A DNA stretch of 64,000 nt from Bostrychus sinensis (lineage: Eukaryota; Chordata; Actinopteri; Gobiiformes; Eleotridae): positions 45,039,763 to 45,103,762 of the forward strand of contig CM036239.1 of NCBI GenBank assembly GCA_020698575.1. Direction: 5' to 3'. This document shows, in pieces, positions 34,134-47,015 of the stretch. Within the stretch, counting starts at the first letter, position 1. Each line of letters starts with the position of its first letter. Under the pieces are notes generated by a model. It was given only the letters and a program-made list of their open reading frames with translations, ran no database searches and was not told the origin of the DNA. The translations under genes and the position numbers were made by a program.

Positions 34134-35060
34134 TATGACCAAGGGTACTTGGGGAGGGTAAAAAACCCCAACATAAAATGTCAGCCCAATACTTAACACA
34201 GGTAAAATAGAGACGCAAATGGTGGCTGAAAGGAGACTCCAGGAGAGGCCACAATATTTTATGGGACAGAGTACTCACCACGCTCCGTGTAACACACACA
34301 CAAAACACATCAAAATATAAAGGTAAACAAAAGCATGCATAAAAGTGAGGGATGTGCCAAATACCACAACACACGAGGAGTGATGGGCCGAAGTGAGAAA
34401 CTCTATCACCAACCCTCCACCTCACGGGCGACCACGCTCGAACCAGACCCTGCAGCAGAAGGAGCAAATGTTAAAAACAGGTTCACAAGAACACACAGAC
34501 AGAAACTAATTAACTTAAAGTAAGTAACCGAAACAGCTATAAAGCACCGACAACCCAAATTAAACTCAAATAAAGAGTAAATACTAATTAAATGCTACTA
34601 CTAGACCAAACAAACAACTCAGCGAAAATAACAAGAGCAACAAAAGACCCAAATAAAAACAGCAGTTGCCAACAGCGTCTATAAGGACAAACAAATACTG
34701 TTAATGATCAATAAGTAATACTCAAACTTAAGTGGTAAAGCAAATGAAACAAACAAAAACCTCATCGTACCTAACAAAACAGATCAGCTTGGCCTGGTTC
34801 ATGACGCTCCCAGGTCAGCAGATGCATGGACCGGTATCACACAGAGTCTAAAAGACAATAGAAAGAGGGTAATACAGCATACGGAATGGCACACAATTAA
34901 AAAGACCTACCGGCTTACAGCAGCAACTGTGAGGTAAGATGCAGCCACGAGCGTGGTGCTTAAATACTAGCGCAAAGTGAATGGGAATGCGGAAGCACCC
35001 GGCACAGGACAAACGGGACATCATACGGTGGCTCGCAGGGTCAAACCACTGCCGGCCACA
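34134..35060 (-). repeat. 3' LTR of element X, with internal deletion
   Basis: The LTR is 927 bases, against 1,094 for its other copies. After GGCTGAAAGGAGACTCC it jumps to a segment that in the other copies begins some 170 bases later. The missing part includes TTTATT (AATAAA on the minus strand), the likely poly(A) signal. The duplicate at 55253-56346 is complete. Confidence 0.8.
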
Positions 35061-35388
35061 TTCTACCCCGGATTTTTTTTAAATTGACGTCCCGACAATT
35101 TATTCATTGCCAGGGGTGAAAGAATAGTACAGGGGAACTGCTGGATGCCTGCATCTGGGAAGCCATAGTCCTGTCTGCTCTACTCCTTACTCACATTGGT
35201 AGGTGGTACAAATTGGTGTGTCTGCCAGCCGTCTGCCGTGTAGACCTCCTCGGCGACAGTGGGCCTGGGTGGTATGAACTTGTGTCAGAGGAGGCGCCAT
35301 GTGAAGGTGCTGGTACTGCCTCTATTTCGGCATGAGTTTGAATGGATGGTACTAAAGGTACAGGCCCAACTGGGGCTTGACTCACAAC

Positions 35389-36402
35389 CTAAAGGCCATC
35401 CTCACCCGTGTCAGGGCTCTGAGCTCTCATTGTAGGCCTGCTCCTGAGGGGAGACCATGTCTTGACAGGCACCGGCTTGAGCATACCACGGTGGACATTA
35501 CGTACATCAGTAAGCCTCCCTTGAGGGGCAACCGTATACACTGCTCCACCTGGCTCTGGGGCCCTCACCACCACAAACACTTCAGGGGCCCATGCGTCCT
35601 GGATCTTGGCTCTTCCTCGGTGTGAATGGTCCCCCAGGTACACTGTTTGCCCAGGTGGCAAGATTTTTTCTTCAGCTTGCCTGTCAGCCATCTCCTTCCG
35701 GTGTGCTGCCGCCAGCCTCATTCGTTGCCTGGCACTCTCCAAGGCTACCTGTAGCCGGCGCTGGTGCTCACGGATCCAGTTACTGGTGTCTGCAGTAATA
35801 GGATTTTCTAGACGTCCCAAAAGAAAATCTACAGGCAGCAGATGTTCACGGCCGAACATGAGAAGGTATGGAGAGTGACCTGTAGATTGATGGGGCGTGG
35901 TGTTGTAGCTGAACAACACCTGGGGCAGGTATTCAGGCCAGCGATGCTTTTGTTCAGCTGAAAGGGTGCGAAGGAGGTCATGGCGGGTCTGATTAAAACG
36001 TTCGCATTGGCCGTTACCTTGCGGATGGTAGGGGGTCGTCCTGGACTTTTTAATGCCATAGAGGTCACACAGCTGGTATATGATGGTACTCTCAAAGCTG
36101 CGGCCTTGGTCGGAATGTAGTCGAGCAGGGACCCCGTACCTATAGAACCACTCCTTCAGGAGGATGTCTGCCACAGTAACAGCACGCTGGTCTCGGGTAG
36201 GGGCAACCTGGGTGAACTTAGAAAAGACATCTGTCATGACAAGTACTTGCTCCCTGCCGTCCCGGGCGGGCTCTAGAAAAGAAAAATCAATAGCCAGGAT
36301 CTCATTGGGTCTTGAGGCTTGCTTGGCAAGACAACATGGTCTCGAATGGTTGTCTTCATGCTGGGCCAGTAGCATCTCTGACGTTTTAGCTCGGTAGTGC
36401 AT
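35389..36402 (-). pseudogene. Element X integrase region
   Basis: The 337-residue minus-strand frame holds an integrase core: IDFSFLEPARDG (first catalytic Asp), HSDQGRSFES (second Asp) and GQCERFNQTRHDLLRTL (catalytic Glu region), then a C-terminal chromatin-binding-like segment. The zinc-binding start lies in other frames (36539-36273), so the gene is broken upstream. Only its C-terminal part persists in unit 2 (56675-57031). Confidence 0.8.
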
Positions 36403-36495
36403 TCAATTCCCTGATGACCATGATGTGTATGCAGTTGTCGGAAAACTTCCCCCTGCACCTGCAAGCTCTCAGGTAGAACCAACTGAAGCACCTGT

Positions 36496-39150
36496 TCACC
36501 CCCCATCTGGCCTCTGGTAAGCTCGGTACGAAAGTCCATCCTTTATATGTAACCGGTCCCACTGGCGGAGCAACTTCTGAGCTGCCTGACCATGTGCTTG
36601 CCTCTCTACACGACCTGGCATTCGCTGTTGTCTCACGTATGGCAGGACAAAGGCAATGACTGAGTCAGCTTCCTGTAGCAGCACTAGATCACCGGTGGTC
36701 CGCTCGGGCACTGCAGAGATGGCGGATTGCATTGCCGCAGTCACCGGACGTACAGCTGCATGCACATCCTCTGGAAAGGGGGTCCCTGGACGGGGTGGCA
36801 CTATGACAGCGTGAACATTGGTTGGCAGCTGCCTTGAGAGGGCGTCCGCATTCTGATTGCTTCGCCCAGGGCGGTACTTCACCGTGTAGTCAAAAACAGC
36901 GAGCTCAGCAACCCAGCGCTGCTCTGTGGCTCCCAACTTGGCTGTACCTAAATGGCTAAGGGGATTGTTATCAGTCCATACTACACACTTATTGCCCAAC
37001 AGGTACTCACGGAACTTCTGTGTCATGGCCCACTTCATGCCAAGGAATTCCAATTTCATAGAGCTATAGTTCTTTTCTCCCTGGTGGAGGCTGCGGCTGG
37101 CGTAAGCAATAGGTCGAATTTTGCCCTCCTGGTCCTGAGACAGAACAGCTCAGAGACCCTCGTGGCTAGCATCAACCTCAAGAATAAAAGGTAGGTTAAA
37201 ATTGGCATAGGCCAGCACTGGTGCAGAAACCAACCTTGCCTTAAGTTCACAGAAAATTTTGTCACACTGTGGGGTCCACACGTCCTTCAAGGATTCTCCA
37301 CGACCGCGGCGGCTTTTCTTCCCAGCAAGCTCAGCAACAACCCTGTGAAGGGGGGCAGCAAGCCTGGCAAAACCCTCAACAAAGCGCCTATAGTAGCCTG
37401 CAAATCCCAGAAACGATCTAAGTTCAGTCACAGTACCTGGAGTGGCCCATTCAGCTACTGCCGCAATCTTTTTCAGGTCAGTAGCAACCCCGGCCGCAGA
37501 CACCACATGCCCCAAGTAGCCCACCTGCTGCTGAAAAAATAACACTTTCCCAGCTTGATTTTCAACGACTCCCTCCCAAAGTGGCCCAGGACGAGGTCCA
37601 GTCTGTCCAGGTGCTCATCTACTGTGGATGAAAATACAATCACATCATCGAGGTACAACAGTAAGGAATGACAGTTCTGATCCCCAAACATCCGTTCCAT
37701 CAGCCGTTGGAAGGTGCTTGGGGCATTACATAGACCAAAGTGCATCCTCTCAAATTCAAAGAGGCCAAATGGTGTACAGAAGGCAGTTTTCATTTTGTCC
37801 CTCTCTGAGACTGCCACCTGATGATACCCACTGGCTAAATCTATAGTGGAGAACCACTGTGCCCCCGAAAGAGCATCGAGGGATTCCTCTATCCTAGGTA
37901 GCGGGAAGGCGTCCTTCCTTGTCTTGCTGTTCAGAAGCCTATAATCGACACACAGCCTCAGGCTGCCATCCCTCTTCCTGACCAGGACTATTGGAGAGGC
38001 ATAAGAGCTACAGCTTTCCCGAATCACTTGGCTATCCAGCAGTTTGCGTATATGTGCCCTAACCTCGTCATAATCAGATGGAGGGATGCGCCTATACCTT
38101 TGCCTAATGGGGATGTGGTCAACCAGCGGAATGTCATGTGTTATTAGTGATGTGCAGCCTAGATCTAAATTAGATGTGGCGAACACCCCCTCATGCTTGA
38201 ATAGAAGGGCTCGAACCTTTTGCTGATCGTACTCAGATAGTGCAGAGAGATCCAGAGACGCAATCTGCTCTCCAGCTGGGCTCACTATACCTGTTTGAGA
38301 GGTGACTGTTGCTCTAAAGTCATGCCCTTGCTGCTTTATGAATGAGACACTCTCTGGGAGGCTAATCACATCAGCCTGGCTAAGTACAGCTATAGGATGA
38401 TGTGGATATAAAACCACATCACTCTTACCCACATTTACAATGGGGACACGCACTGTACCTTTTTGCACAGTAACCATGGCAGGAGAGATCAGGAGGCCCT
38501 CAGGAAGGGGTTGGCCATCATCTAAAGGTTCAATCAGGGCAGCACCTGCAGACTTACTGAAGTGAGAAGAGCATGTGGCAATGACCCATTTGACAGAGCC
38601 CCCCGGGATAATGATCGGTCGCCTACCTCTTACACGAGCCATGCCTCTTTTAGATGATGAGGCTTGATCTTGAGTCTGATAGCAGTGCTGTAACGCCCGC
38701 TGCCATGCCATAGGGGCCTGCTGTACCTCAGGAAGATTAAAGAGTTCAGGGCCATGCTGACTAAACAACTGACGATAGCATTCTCTGATTACATTCATCC
38801 CCAACACCCCTCTAACACTTGGAAAACCACATTGCCTAGGGGGGTCCCTGACAACCAAAATACCCCGCTGTGGTACTACATGTCCAAAGACAATGACATC
38901 CAACTCGACAAAACCAACATACAAGATTTCAAAACCATTTGCTGCAGTTAGCTGTTTTGAAAATGCTGGTAAAAGAAACTCTGTGGTATAGTGGTCACCA
39001 TGGAACCAGTGTCTAAAAGAAGGTTAGCAGGGACTTCTCCTAGCATAACTGTAACCTCAGGACATGGTGCAACAAGGCTCTATGCAACTTCGGGTAGGTC
39101 TGAACTTTGAGTCTGTGAGCTGGTGTTCTCCCCACCTGATGCTTGGCTCT
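36496..39150 (-). pseudogene. Element X protease, RT and RNase H region
   Basis: A protease motif LLDTGSMVT lies near 39005-39035, in a frame that meets a stop soon after. The longest frame (38924-37473, 483 residues) holds the reverse transcriptase: RKRDGSLRLCVDYRLLNSKT, FSTIDLASGYHQV and the catalytic LLYLDDVIVF. The RT thumb and RNase H follow in separate frames (37545-37150; 37265-37056; 37059-36496, with VWTDNNPLSHL and NADALSRQ). The repeated frame changes mean no full polyprotein can be made. Confidence 0.8.
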
Positions 39151-39766
39151 TCACATCAGGGGGTTGAAGTTTCCCGCCTCCTGTACAGCTGACGTTGAGG
39201 CAGTCACCTGTGGGGCCGTAGGCTGGGGGATGAACCGCTCGTTATCACACTCCCGCGCATAGTGACCCGGTTTTTGACAGCGACGACACACCACATTACT
39301 AGGCCGTATAGGTTTAACGGTTAGTCGCGGAGCTGCCTGCAATGCTAACAAACCCTGCGTTAATTTGTTAAGCTGCTCCTGCTGCCTTTCCAAGAGTTGT
39401 CGTAGCTCCCCAAATTCTGAGGTTGCTGTTAAACTAGGGGCCTGAGCGCTGGAATAGTGTGCGGCACTTAACGATGGGACCGAGTGGCTCCTACCCCGTG
39501 GCTCCTCAGGTCTGCCCTCCCACTCCCAACGGATAGCCTCTGCTCTAACATCCAACAGTGTGTGCCCTGGATGTTGTCTTACTAATCGTTTCAATTCTCT
39601 GCGAAGGTTAGGGTCCAAAACATGCTCAACAAACTGGTCTCGTAGGAGAATGGGGGCATCAGTCATTTGCCTTGGGGCACAATGCTCAACCTTCTCCATG
39701 ATACAACATAAAGCATGCGAGAATTCCTGCAAAGACTCGCCCTCCAGCTGCTTTCTAGAAAAGAAA
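39151..39766 (-). pseudogene. Element X gag, C-terminal part
   Basis: The frame carries FVEHVLDPNLRRELKRLVRQ of the capsid-like region and a CCHC zinc knuckle (CRRCQKPGHYARECD), the nucleic-acid binding motif of gag. It is separated from the N-terminal part (46431-46922) by element Y. Confidence 0.8.
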
Positions 39767-40243
39767 TGTAACTTTTGATTTGACTGTCATATTGTTTCAT
39801 AGATTGTTTTTTGTGTGTGTTAATTATCTTATATGTAATTTGAGCATTATTTCATTTAGGATTAATTTAGGTTGTGTTGTGTTATTGTGCGGTTGATTAT
39901 TTGGTCACATCACTTGTTATTTTATTTTGGTGTGTGTTGTGTTTAGTTATTAGTTTATTTTTACCTTGCCTTGCTAAATGTCCAGCACATTGGTTCCTAC
40001 TGTTAATTGTTTATGGTACGGCCTTTTTTGGTGAACGGACCGGGTGAGAGAAGCGCGAAGGAGCGCAAATGTGTTTGGAGGAGTTGTTGTGCCGCGAATA
40101 AAAAGTGAGCTGAATACTGTCCTGCCGTTTGGTTTTGTTTGTGGCAAGGAAGACGGTAAAAATTACATCTTATTCGTTCTGAACTGTAACCCGACCTTAC
40201 CCACCGCCTTGAGACTGGGAAGCAACAAATAAACGGGGTTACA
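39767..40243 (+). repeat. 5' LTR of element Y
   Basis: 477 bases, TG...CA ends, with AATAAA just before the end (CAACAAATAAACGGGG). It is followed by GACTGGTGGCAGCGGTG, where the primer binding site should lie. The matching 3' LTR is at 45915-46391. Confidence 0.9.
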
Positions 40244-40408
40244 GACTGGTGGCAGCGGTGTTTTACTCGTCTTCGTCTATGCTAGCTAGCCAAGGCAGTC
40301 AACTACCTACGTCGGTGGAACTTGTCCGGGATTTACAAGCTGTTGTCTACAGATACTTTTGTAACCCAGAGTTTCGCTTGGCTGTTTTAGTTGGACAGTA
40401 TTTTCAGT

Positions 40409-41745
40409 ATGTCACAAAGCCAGCCGCTGGATGTGAGCGTTGAGGACGACGACTCCCTCGTTAATGGCGACACTCGTTTCACTGGCGAAGCTCCGCACGA
40501 CACTTCAAAGACTGTAGTTCACTACCGCGTGGATTTACCGCCATGTTTCCACGGCGATGGTAAGGACAAAGAAAGTTTTGCTTTATGGAAAACCAGATTG
40601 GAGCTTGCAGTTAAAGCCTGCGCAGATGGACAGCAATTAGATATTGCTACAATACTTCCCACTCGCCTTAGTGGTGATGCTTTAGCATACTGGCTGTCCT
40701 TATCACCAGAAGTGCAACAGGACTATGAACAATGTGTGGCTAAACTCAATGATGTTTTTGGCAGAAAGGAATTTTTGCTTCATTTTCAAACCTTTGTTAA
40801 TGCAAGACAACGCCTGCCCAAAGAACCATTACAGGTTTATGCTGCTGAAATTACAAGGTTAGTACTGGAGGCTTTTCCCAATTATGGCGAGCCAGCTATT
40901 GCTATGGAACGCTTCAGAAGGTTTGTTGCCGGATTAGACCCCATTCTTCAGGCTAAATGTCATGAACATGGTGCAGCTACACTGGAGGATGCTTTAGCAG
41001 TTGCATGTAAATGGGAACGTGCACAAGAGGCTTTAAGACTCCTTCCTCCTCCTTTTCTACCGGGTACCACGCCATATGCAACACCTTCCCTGCCTAAAGA
41101 CGAGCCATTGTCTGCCATGATATCTACTAAACATGACAAGAGTCATGCAGACAGATCTGATGAACTCATTGATGCAATCAAGCAACTTTCTAAAGACGTT
41201 CAAGCTCTAAAACTACATGTTGCTCAACAAGGACATAATGAGAGCTATCTAGACAACGACATTCTTCTCGCACTGATTTCTTCAAACGTGAATATGAACA
41301 TCCTGACTACTCGAGAAGTGATCGTGGCAGAGAGAGGTATCGTCGCACTCCATCTGTGTCTCCTGTCCGAGTCGCCCGCTCCTCTACACCCACGTATCAT
41401 CAATTCAGCAGGTCACAAAGTGGGTACAGCCACTCCCGACATTCGCCAGATCACCGTGACCGACGATACTCACCTAGACCTTCATTGTCTCCATCTCACC
41501 GCCATGACCATCCATCCAACAATGAGAGGCATTCCAGACCCCACAGTCCAGGAAGATGGCAACCTTCTCATCACCATGGTGGCAGGTCCTCACCCTACAA
41601 TGACTATGACCGTGACTCTCCCTTTGACTCAGGTAGACACAGGTCCCCCTCCACACGCTCAGGCAGGGATAGACAAAGACAGTATGACCGGGACCAACAT
41701 GTGACTTTTAGTGAAGACAGCTATAGTCAGGGAAAAGAATGGTAG
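40409..41745 (+). CDS. Element Y gag-like ORF, frame change near 41255
   Basis: The start chosen is ATG at 40409 (MSQSQPLDVSVEDDD); upstream in-frame codons are not ATG. The first 280 or so residues contain a capsid-like region (FALWKTRLELAVKACADGQQ; LPKEPLQVYAAEITRLVLEA; RFRRFVAGLDPILQAK). Near 41255 the reading moves to another frame, which runs to 41745 and is rich in Arg, Ser and His (SPSHRHDHPSNN; SGRHRSPSTRSGRDRQRQ), an RNA-binding type of tail in place of a zinc knuckle. The shift may be a mutation, a sequencing error or recoding. Confidence 0.7.
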
Positions 41746-44700
41746 CAGGTGCTGAGGGCCAAGTGTCTGCTTCTAATGATGAGGCCCACACCCAAAGAGT
41801 ACAGCAGTCCGCACGTAGGACATTCACACGTAATGTACTTGCCATTATTGAAAATGTTGCTACTAAAGTGTATGTGGATTCTGGTTCAGACATATCACTG
41901 ATAAGTGAAGCTTTCAGAATGTCAATTCCTTCCCTGAGAACAAAAATGTTACAACGACCTCAAGTTGTTCCTAGAGCTGTGACTGGTGACTATTTAGATA
42001 ACTTAGGCACCCTCTCTATGAACATAAGGCTAGGCAGTGAAATGTTTACACACACTGTCCAAGTTGTCAGGAATGTTACACAACCTGTAATATTAGGCTG
42101 GGATTTCCTACTTGCCCATCTTGCTGTCTTGGATTTGAAAGAAGGTGTCCTTAAAGTGGGTAATCGTGCTAGTGTTCCACTTTTGCATGCTGCAGACTCC
42201 CCTCATAATACCAGCAATGTCACAAATGACTGTTCTAGCTCAAGTACAACCCACTATTGGTGTGCCTGATTTTGAGGCTGACTACACTGGTGTTATTGAA
42301 CCAGGACCACCCATTTTCCAAGGCCTATTGGCAGCACGTACTGTTGCTCCAGTTCAAGCAGGGTTGACTTATGTTAGAATAATGAATCCAACTACCTCTG
42401 ACTTGCATGTACCACGGGACACTAAACTAGGTGATCTCTACCCTTTAGGCAAGGACAGTGACGATGATTACTGCATAGTAGAGACAAATGTAGATGCAGT
42501 TACAGCTTTAGCAGAGTCTCCTAAACAACAGTTACTTCCAGATGTTAATCTAGATGACTCAGCCCTTACCGCTGAACAGCAACAAAAGCTTCAGGCTTTA
42601 CTCTTATCCTACTGTGACATTTTTAGTGCCCACGATCAGGACTATGGACGTACTACTTTGGTCAGGCACAGCATCAGAACTGGTGACACGTCTCCAATCA
42701 AGCAGAGAGCATACAGGTCCTCCCCAAACATCAGGGCAGAGATAGACAAGCAAGTCCAGCAGCTTCTGGAACAAGACATCATTGAGGAAAGCTGCAGCCC
42801 TTGGTCTTCCCCTGTTGTTTTGGTACGTAAGAAGGATGGTACCTATAGGTTCTGTATCGATTACAGGAAGCTTAATGCAGCCACCATCAAAGATTCGTAC
42901 CCCCTGCCACGTCCAGCAGAGGCCCTCGACAGCTTGTCAGGCTCCTGTTGGTTCAGCACAATGGACTTATCTAGCGGATATTGGCAGGTCGAACTTGAGC
43001 CACAAGACAAAGAGAAAACAGCCTTCAACTCTGGCAGCGGTCTTTACCAGTTCAAAGTTATGCCCATGGGACTGACAAATGCTCCCCCAACATTCCAACG
43101 ACTAATGGAGCTAGTCCTTCATGGCCTGCATTGGAAAGACTGCTTGATTTATTTAGACGATGTACTTGTCTTTAGCCAAACTTTTAATGACCACCTACAG
43201 AGCCTTGGTGAAGTTTTTGACCGGTTTCAATCAGCTGGTCTCAAACTAAAAGCCAAGAAATGCCATCTGGCCCAGACAGAAGTGACTTTTCTTGGTCATG
43301 TAGTCTCCAGCCGCGGACTTCAACCTGATGCGAAAAACCTGGAAAAGGTACACAAGTGGCCAACACCCAGGACGGCCACAGAAGTGAGGTCTTTTATTGG
43401 ACTGTGCTCCTACTATCGTAGGTTTGTTAAAAACTTTTCTAATATTGCTGCCCCACTACATTTGCTAACTCACAAAGGTGCTACTTTTAAATGGACAGTT
43501 GAGTGTGAGGATTCATTTCACTCACTTAAACATGCTCTTACTAACCCACCAGTTGTGGCACATCCCATCTTTTCTCAACCTTTCTTGCTATACACTGATG
43601 CGTCACTAGCAGGTATTGGTTCAGTGTTAGCTCAGCGTCAGGACAATAAAGAACATGTTATTGCCTATGCCAGCCACACTCTTAGCCCCTCTGAAAGAAA
43701 ATGGTCAACTTTTGATCGTGAGTTTTTTGCAGTTGTTTGGTCTGTGAGACATTTTAAACATTTTCTTTCAGGTAGCTCATTTGTTGTGATCACAGATCAT
43801 AAGCCCCTACTGAGTCTAAAGAAAACTCCAGTGGACAATGATCCTACAGGTAGACGGAGTAGGTGGATCCTTGAACTGGACGTCTATGACTACAACATCA
43901 CTCACCGGGAAGGTAAACAGCATGCCAATGCTGACGCCTTGTCCAGGCGCCCAAGCACAGAAACTCAAGACAAAGCTGTGCAGGGTGTTACTGTAGCCAT
44001 TACTGACACCCACACTCCTATGAACACAGACACGAATGACAACCTGGTCTCTGTTAATCCAGACATTGGAAATACACTGTCTATTGACTTAGAGCACTTA
44101 CAACAACAGCAACAGAATGATGAATGTCTCAATACAGTCATTTCATGGTTAAAAGACAGTGCATGTAGGCCCCCTATTGGTAAGCTGCGAAACTCTTCTC
44201 CCTCGCTAAGAAAACTGTGGCATGAGTATCCCAACTTAACCATTCGACATGGGATTCTCTGTAGAAAATCGAAACCAAGTCCTCGCTCACCTGTGAACTT
44301 TCAAGTTGTTCTACCAACTGTACTTCTCCCCACGGCCTTAGCTGCTTTACATGGGAATCAATTTAGTGGACACCTGAATGCAGAACGCACACTTCAGAGA
44401 GCTAGACGTATCTGCTATTGGCCATACATGACCCGTGATGTGCACACGTTTTGTACTGAATGCCTACCTTGTCAAAAGCGAGTTTCTCCCATTCCTCATG
44501 AACGTGCCCCTCTTCAGCCAATTCAATCTGACAGACCATTTCAAAAAGTCGCTGCTGATATCACTGAGCTAACTATTACATCACAGGGCAACAGGTATGT
44601 TTTGGTCATTATGGACTATTTCACGTGCTATGTGAACCTTTTTCCACTTAAGGACCAGCGTGCCACTACAGTTGCAAAATGCATTTTTGAGGACTACATA

Positions 44701-45366
44701 AGACAGCATGGGTTGCCTGAGTCAATTCATACTGACCAGGGCAGACAATTTGAATCTGACCTTGTCAAACATCTCTGCAAGTCACTAGGGATAATCAAAA
44801 CACGCACATCCCCTTACCATGCTCAGTCAGACGGCATGGTAGAAAGACTGAATAGGATTCTCAAAGACCAACTGTCTAAGTACATAGCGCAAACTGGTGG
44901 TGAATGGGACCAGTTCTTGCCACAAGTGGAACTGGCATATAACTCCAGTGTACATTCAAGCACAGGATTTTCACCCTTCTTTCTTGTGCATGGCAGGGAA
45001 CCTACCTTGCCACTGGATGTTATATTAAACTGTAGCCCAACGGTAACCTCGCCTACCCCAGATACGCCAGCAGCTTATGTTGCTAACCTTGTTTCACGTT
45101 TGACACATGCTTTTGCAGATGCAGCTCGGAATTCAACAGTTAGTAAGTTGCATCAAAAGTCTCAGTACGACAAAAGGGTTGTGTTTCACCCTCACGAGCC
45201 AGGGGATCTTGTTCTCCTGGATGACCCAGCTCAAAGAATGAATAAACTGGCTCCAAGATGGAAAGGGCCGTTTGTCATTCTGAGATGTGTGATACAAGAT
45301 GGACGTCCGGGTGTGACCTATGAGATAACAGAGGGACTTTGCAAAATATTCAGAACAATGGACTGA
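41739..45366 (+). CDS. Element Y pol: protease, RT, RNase H, integrase
   Basis: The first frame (41739-42269) has an aspartic protease motif YVDSGSDISLI and VILGWDFLLAH. A frame change at about 42230-42260 leads to the 1,073-codon frame ending at 45366. That frame has RT motifs (VRKKDGTYRFCIDYRKLNAA; FSTMDLSSGYWQVEL; catalytic LIYLDDVLVF), RNase H (LLYTDASLAGIGSVLAQ; DREFFAVVWSVRHFKHFL; NADALSRR), the integrase zinc-binding part (HGNQFSGHLNAERTL; CTECLPCQKR) and the catalytic core (HTDQGRQFESD; SDGMVERLNRILKDQ). Apart from the early frame change the pol region is intact. The frame stops at 45366; a proline-rich stretch up to about 45689 lies in another frame. Confidence 0.85.
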
Positions 45367-46430
45367 CATCTCCTCCTGGATTGGACAATACCCCTGCACC
45401 AGCTCCGCCCCTTACTGCTTTGGCGGGGGCGTTGCCTTTTCGCCCTCCTACATTTCCTCATGTGCCTACGCGGGCTGGGCGGCTCTCTTCTTTTGCACCT
45501 GTAGTTGAGACTGCTCCTCAGGGTTTCCCGCCTTCCCCTCATCACTCTGACCCCTCTGCTTCCCCTTCCCCTCCTGCAGTCCCCCAGTCCTGTGTACCAC
45601 CTCCACCTTCCCCAGATGTCCACCCTGTTTTTTCCCGTTCTGGGCGTCAGATTTGTCGACCGCTTAAGTACAGGGACTTTGTCACATGATGAGTTTCCTT
45701 ACGGATGCTTGGGTGTTTGTGCTGTTGCCTGGTATAGCACATGTGTAGTACTGTTTACTACATCAGGTTCATTCATGTTCATGTGAATTTCATTTGTTTT
45801 GCCTTTTACAGTTTTGTGTTCTCTACATGGGTTTTCTTTAATGCATTTACATGCACTTGAACTAAGTGTACTGTTTTTGAAATGAGGACATTTCTGCTTG
45901 GAGCAAGGGAAGACTGTAACTTTTGATTTGACTGTCATATTGTTTCATAGATTGTTTTTTGTGTGTGTTAATTATCTTATATGTAATTTGAGCATTATTT
46001 CATTTAGGATTAATTTAGGTTGTGTTGTGTTATTGTGCGGTTGATTATTTGGTCACATCACTTGTTATTTTATTTTGGTGTGTGTTGTGTTTAGTTATTA
46101 GTTTATTTTTACCTTGCCTTGCTAAATGTCCAGCACATTGGTTCCTACTGTTAATTGTTTATGGTACGGCCTTTTTTGGTGAACGGACCGGGTGAGAGAA
46201 GCGCGAAGGAGCGCAAATGTGTTTGGAGGAGTTGTTGTGCCGCGAATAAAAAGTGAGCTGAATACTGTCCTGCCGTTTGGTTTTGTTTGTGGCAAGGAAG
46301 ACGGTAAAAATTACATTTTATTCGTTCTGAACTGTAACCCGACCTTACCCACCGCCTTGAGACTGGGAAGCAACAAATAAACGGGGTTACAGAAACATAG
46401 CTGCAAAGAAACATAAGACCCAGCACACCC

Positions 46431-46922
46431 TTACATATCCTGCAGTATACTCAGAATTTCCTCTGGATCTTCTCTCTCCGCCCTTGGCCTGTACCTAATT
46501 TCATCTTTGGCCACTCCCTCTAAATGGTCAAAAATAAAATAAGCTTGATCAACAGAACTCAGTCGCCTTGTCCTCAAAGCTGCCCTTATTTCCTCTACCC
46601 AGTCTTCTATGGGAATCCCAGAGGTCCCTCTAAACAGTGGGCATTTGCGTTCTCTGGGAATGTAAAGTAAACACTCAACAGGTACAGGGTCATTAGGATT
46701 AGCATTCACAGGGCCAGCTGCACCAGAGTCTGTATTAGCAACACTAGCTGCAGCTCCAGTTTGCAGCCGCTCATTTTCAGCCCGAAGCTGTTGGACCAAG
46801 TCTCTGAGTTCCTGTATTTCGTTAGCCATGAGGAGTGCAGGACACCAAGGCACCGCAAAGATGAAAAGTAGAGGGCAGGAGTGACCAGTAGTAAGAGTCT
46901 CAGTCGGTCCCTTGATGGGCAC
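46431..46922 (-). pseudogene. Element X gag, N-terminal part
   Basis: The most likely start is MANEIQELRDLVQQLRAENE (46827 downward), which begins with a probable coiled coil. It continues through PLFRGTSGIPIEDWVEEIRA. A stop at about 46431 interrupts what should continue into the part at 39766, on the other side of Y. Frame mismatch at the Y junction shows the gag was already damaged or was damaged later. Confidence 0.75.
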
Positions 46923-47015
46923 ACTGCTGTTTTTTATTTGGGCCTTTGCAAAACAAATAAACTAAAACTAAGAACTCAATTCAACCACCAGTGCGTCCTG
47001 CCGACAATGCCAGAA

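Larger units (their letters stand above)
39767..46391 (+). mobile_element. Ty3/gypsy element Y (plus), young insertion in X gag
   Basis: A complete 6,625-bp element with 477-bp LTRs (39767-40243 and 45915-46391) that start TGTAAC and end GTTACA. By eye I found one difference between the LTRs (C at about 40171, T at about 46319). The flanks carry GAAA on both sides (39763-39766, 46392-46395), a 4-bp target duplication. Order: LTR, gag, protease, RT, RNase H, integrase, LTR. A purine tract (AGCAAGGGAAGA) precedes the 3' LTR. Confidence 0.9.

Noticed and set aside
45339..45786. A separate proline-rich gene after the pol of element Y
   Set aside because: It lies between pol and the 3' LTR in an offset frame and most likely is the C-terminal end of pol or untranslated sequence.
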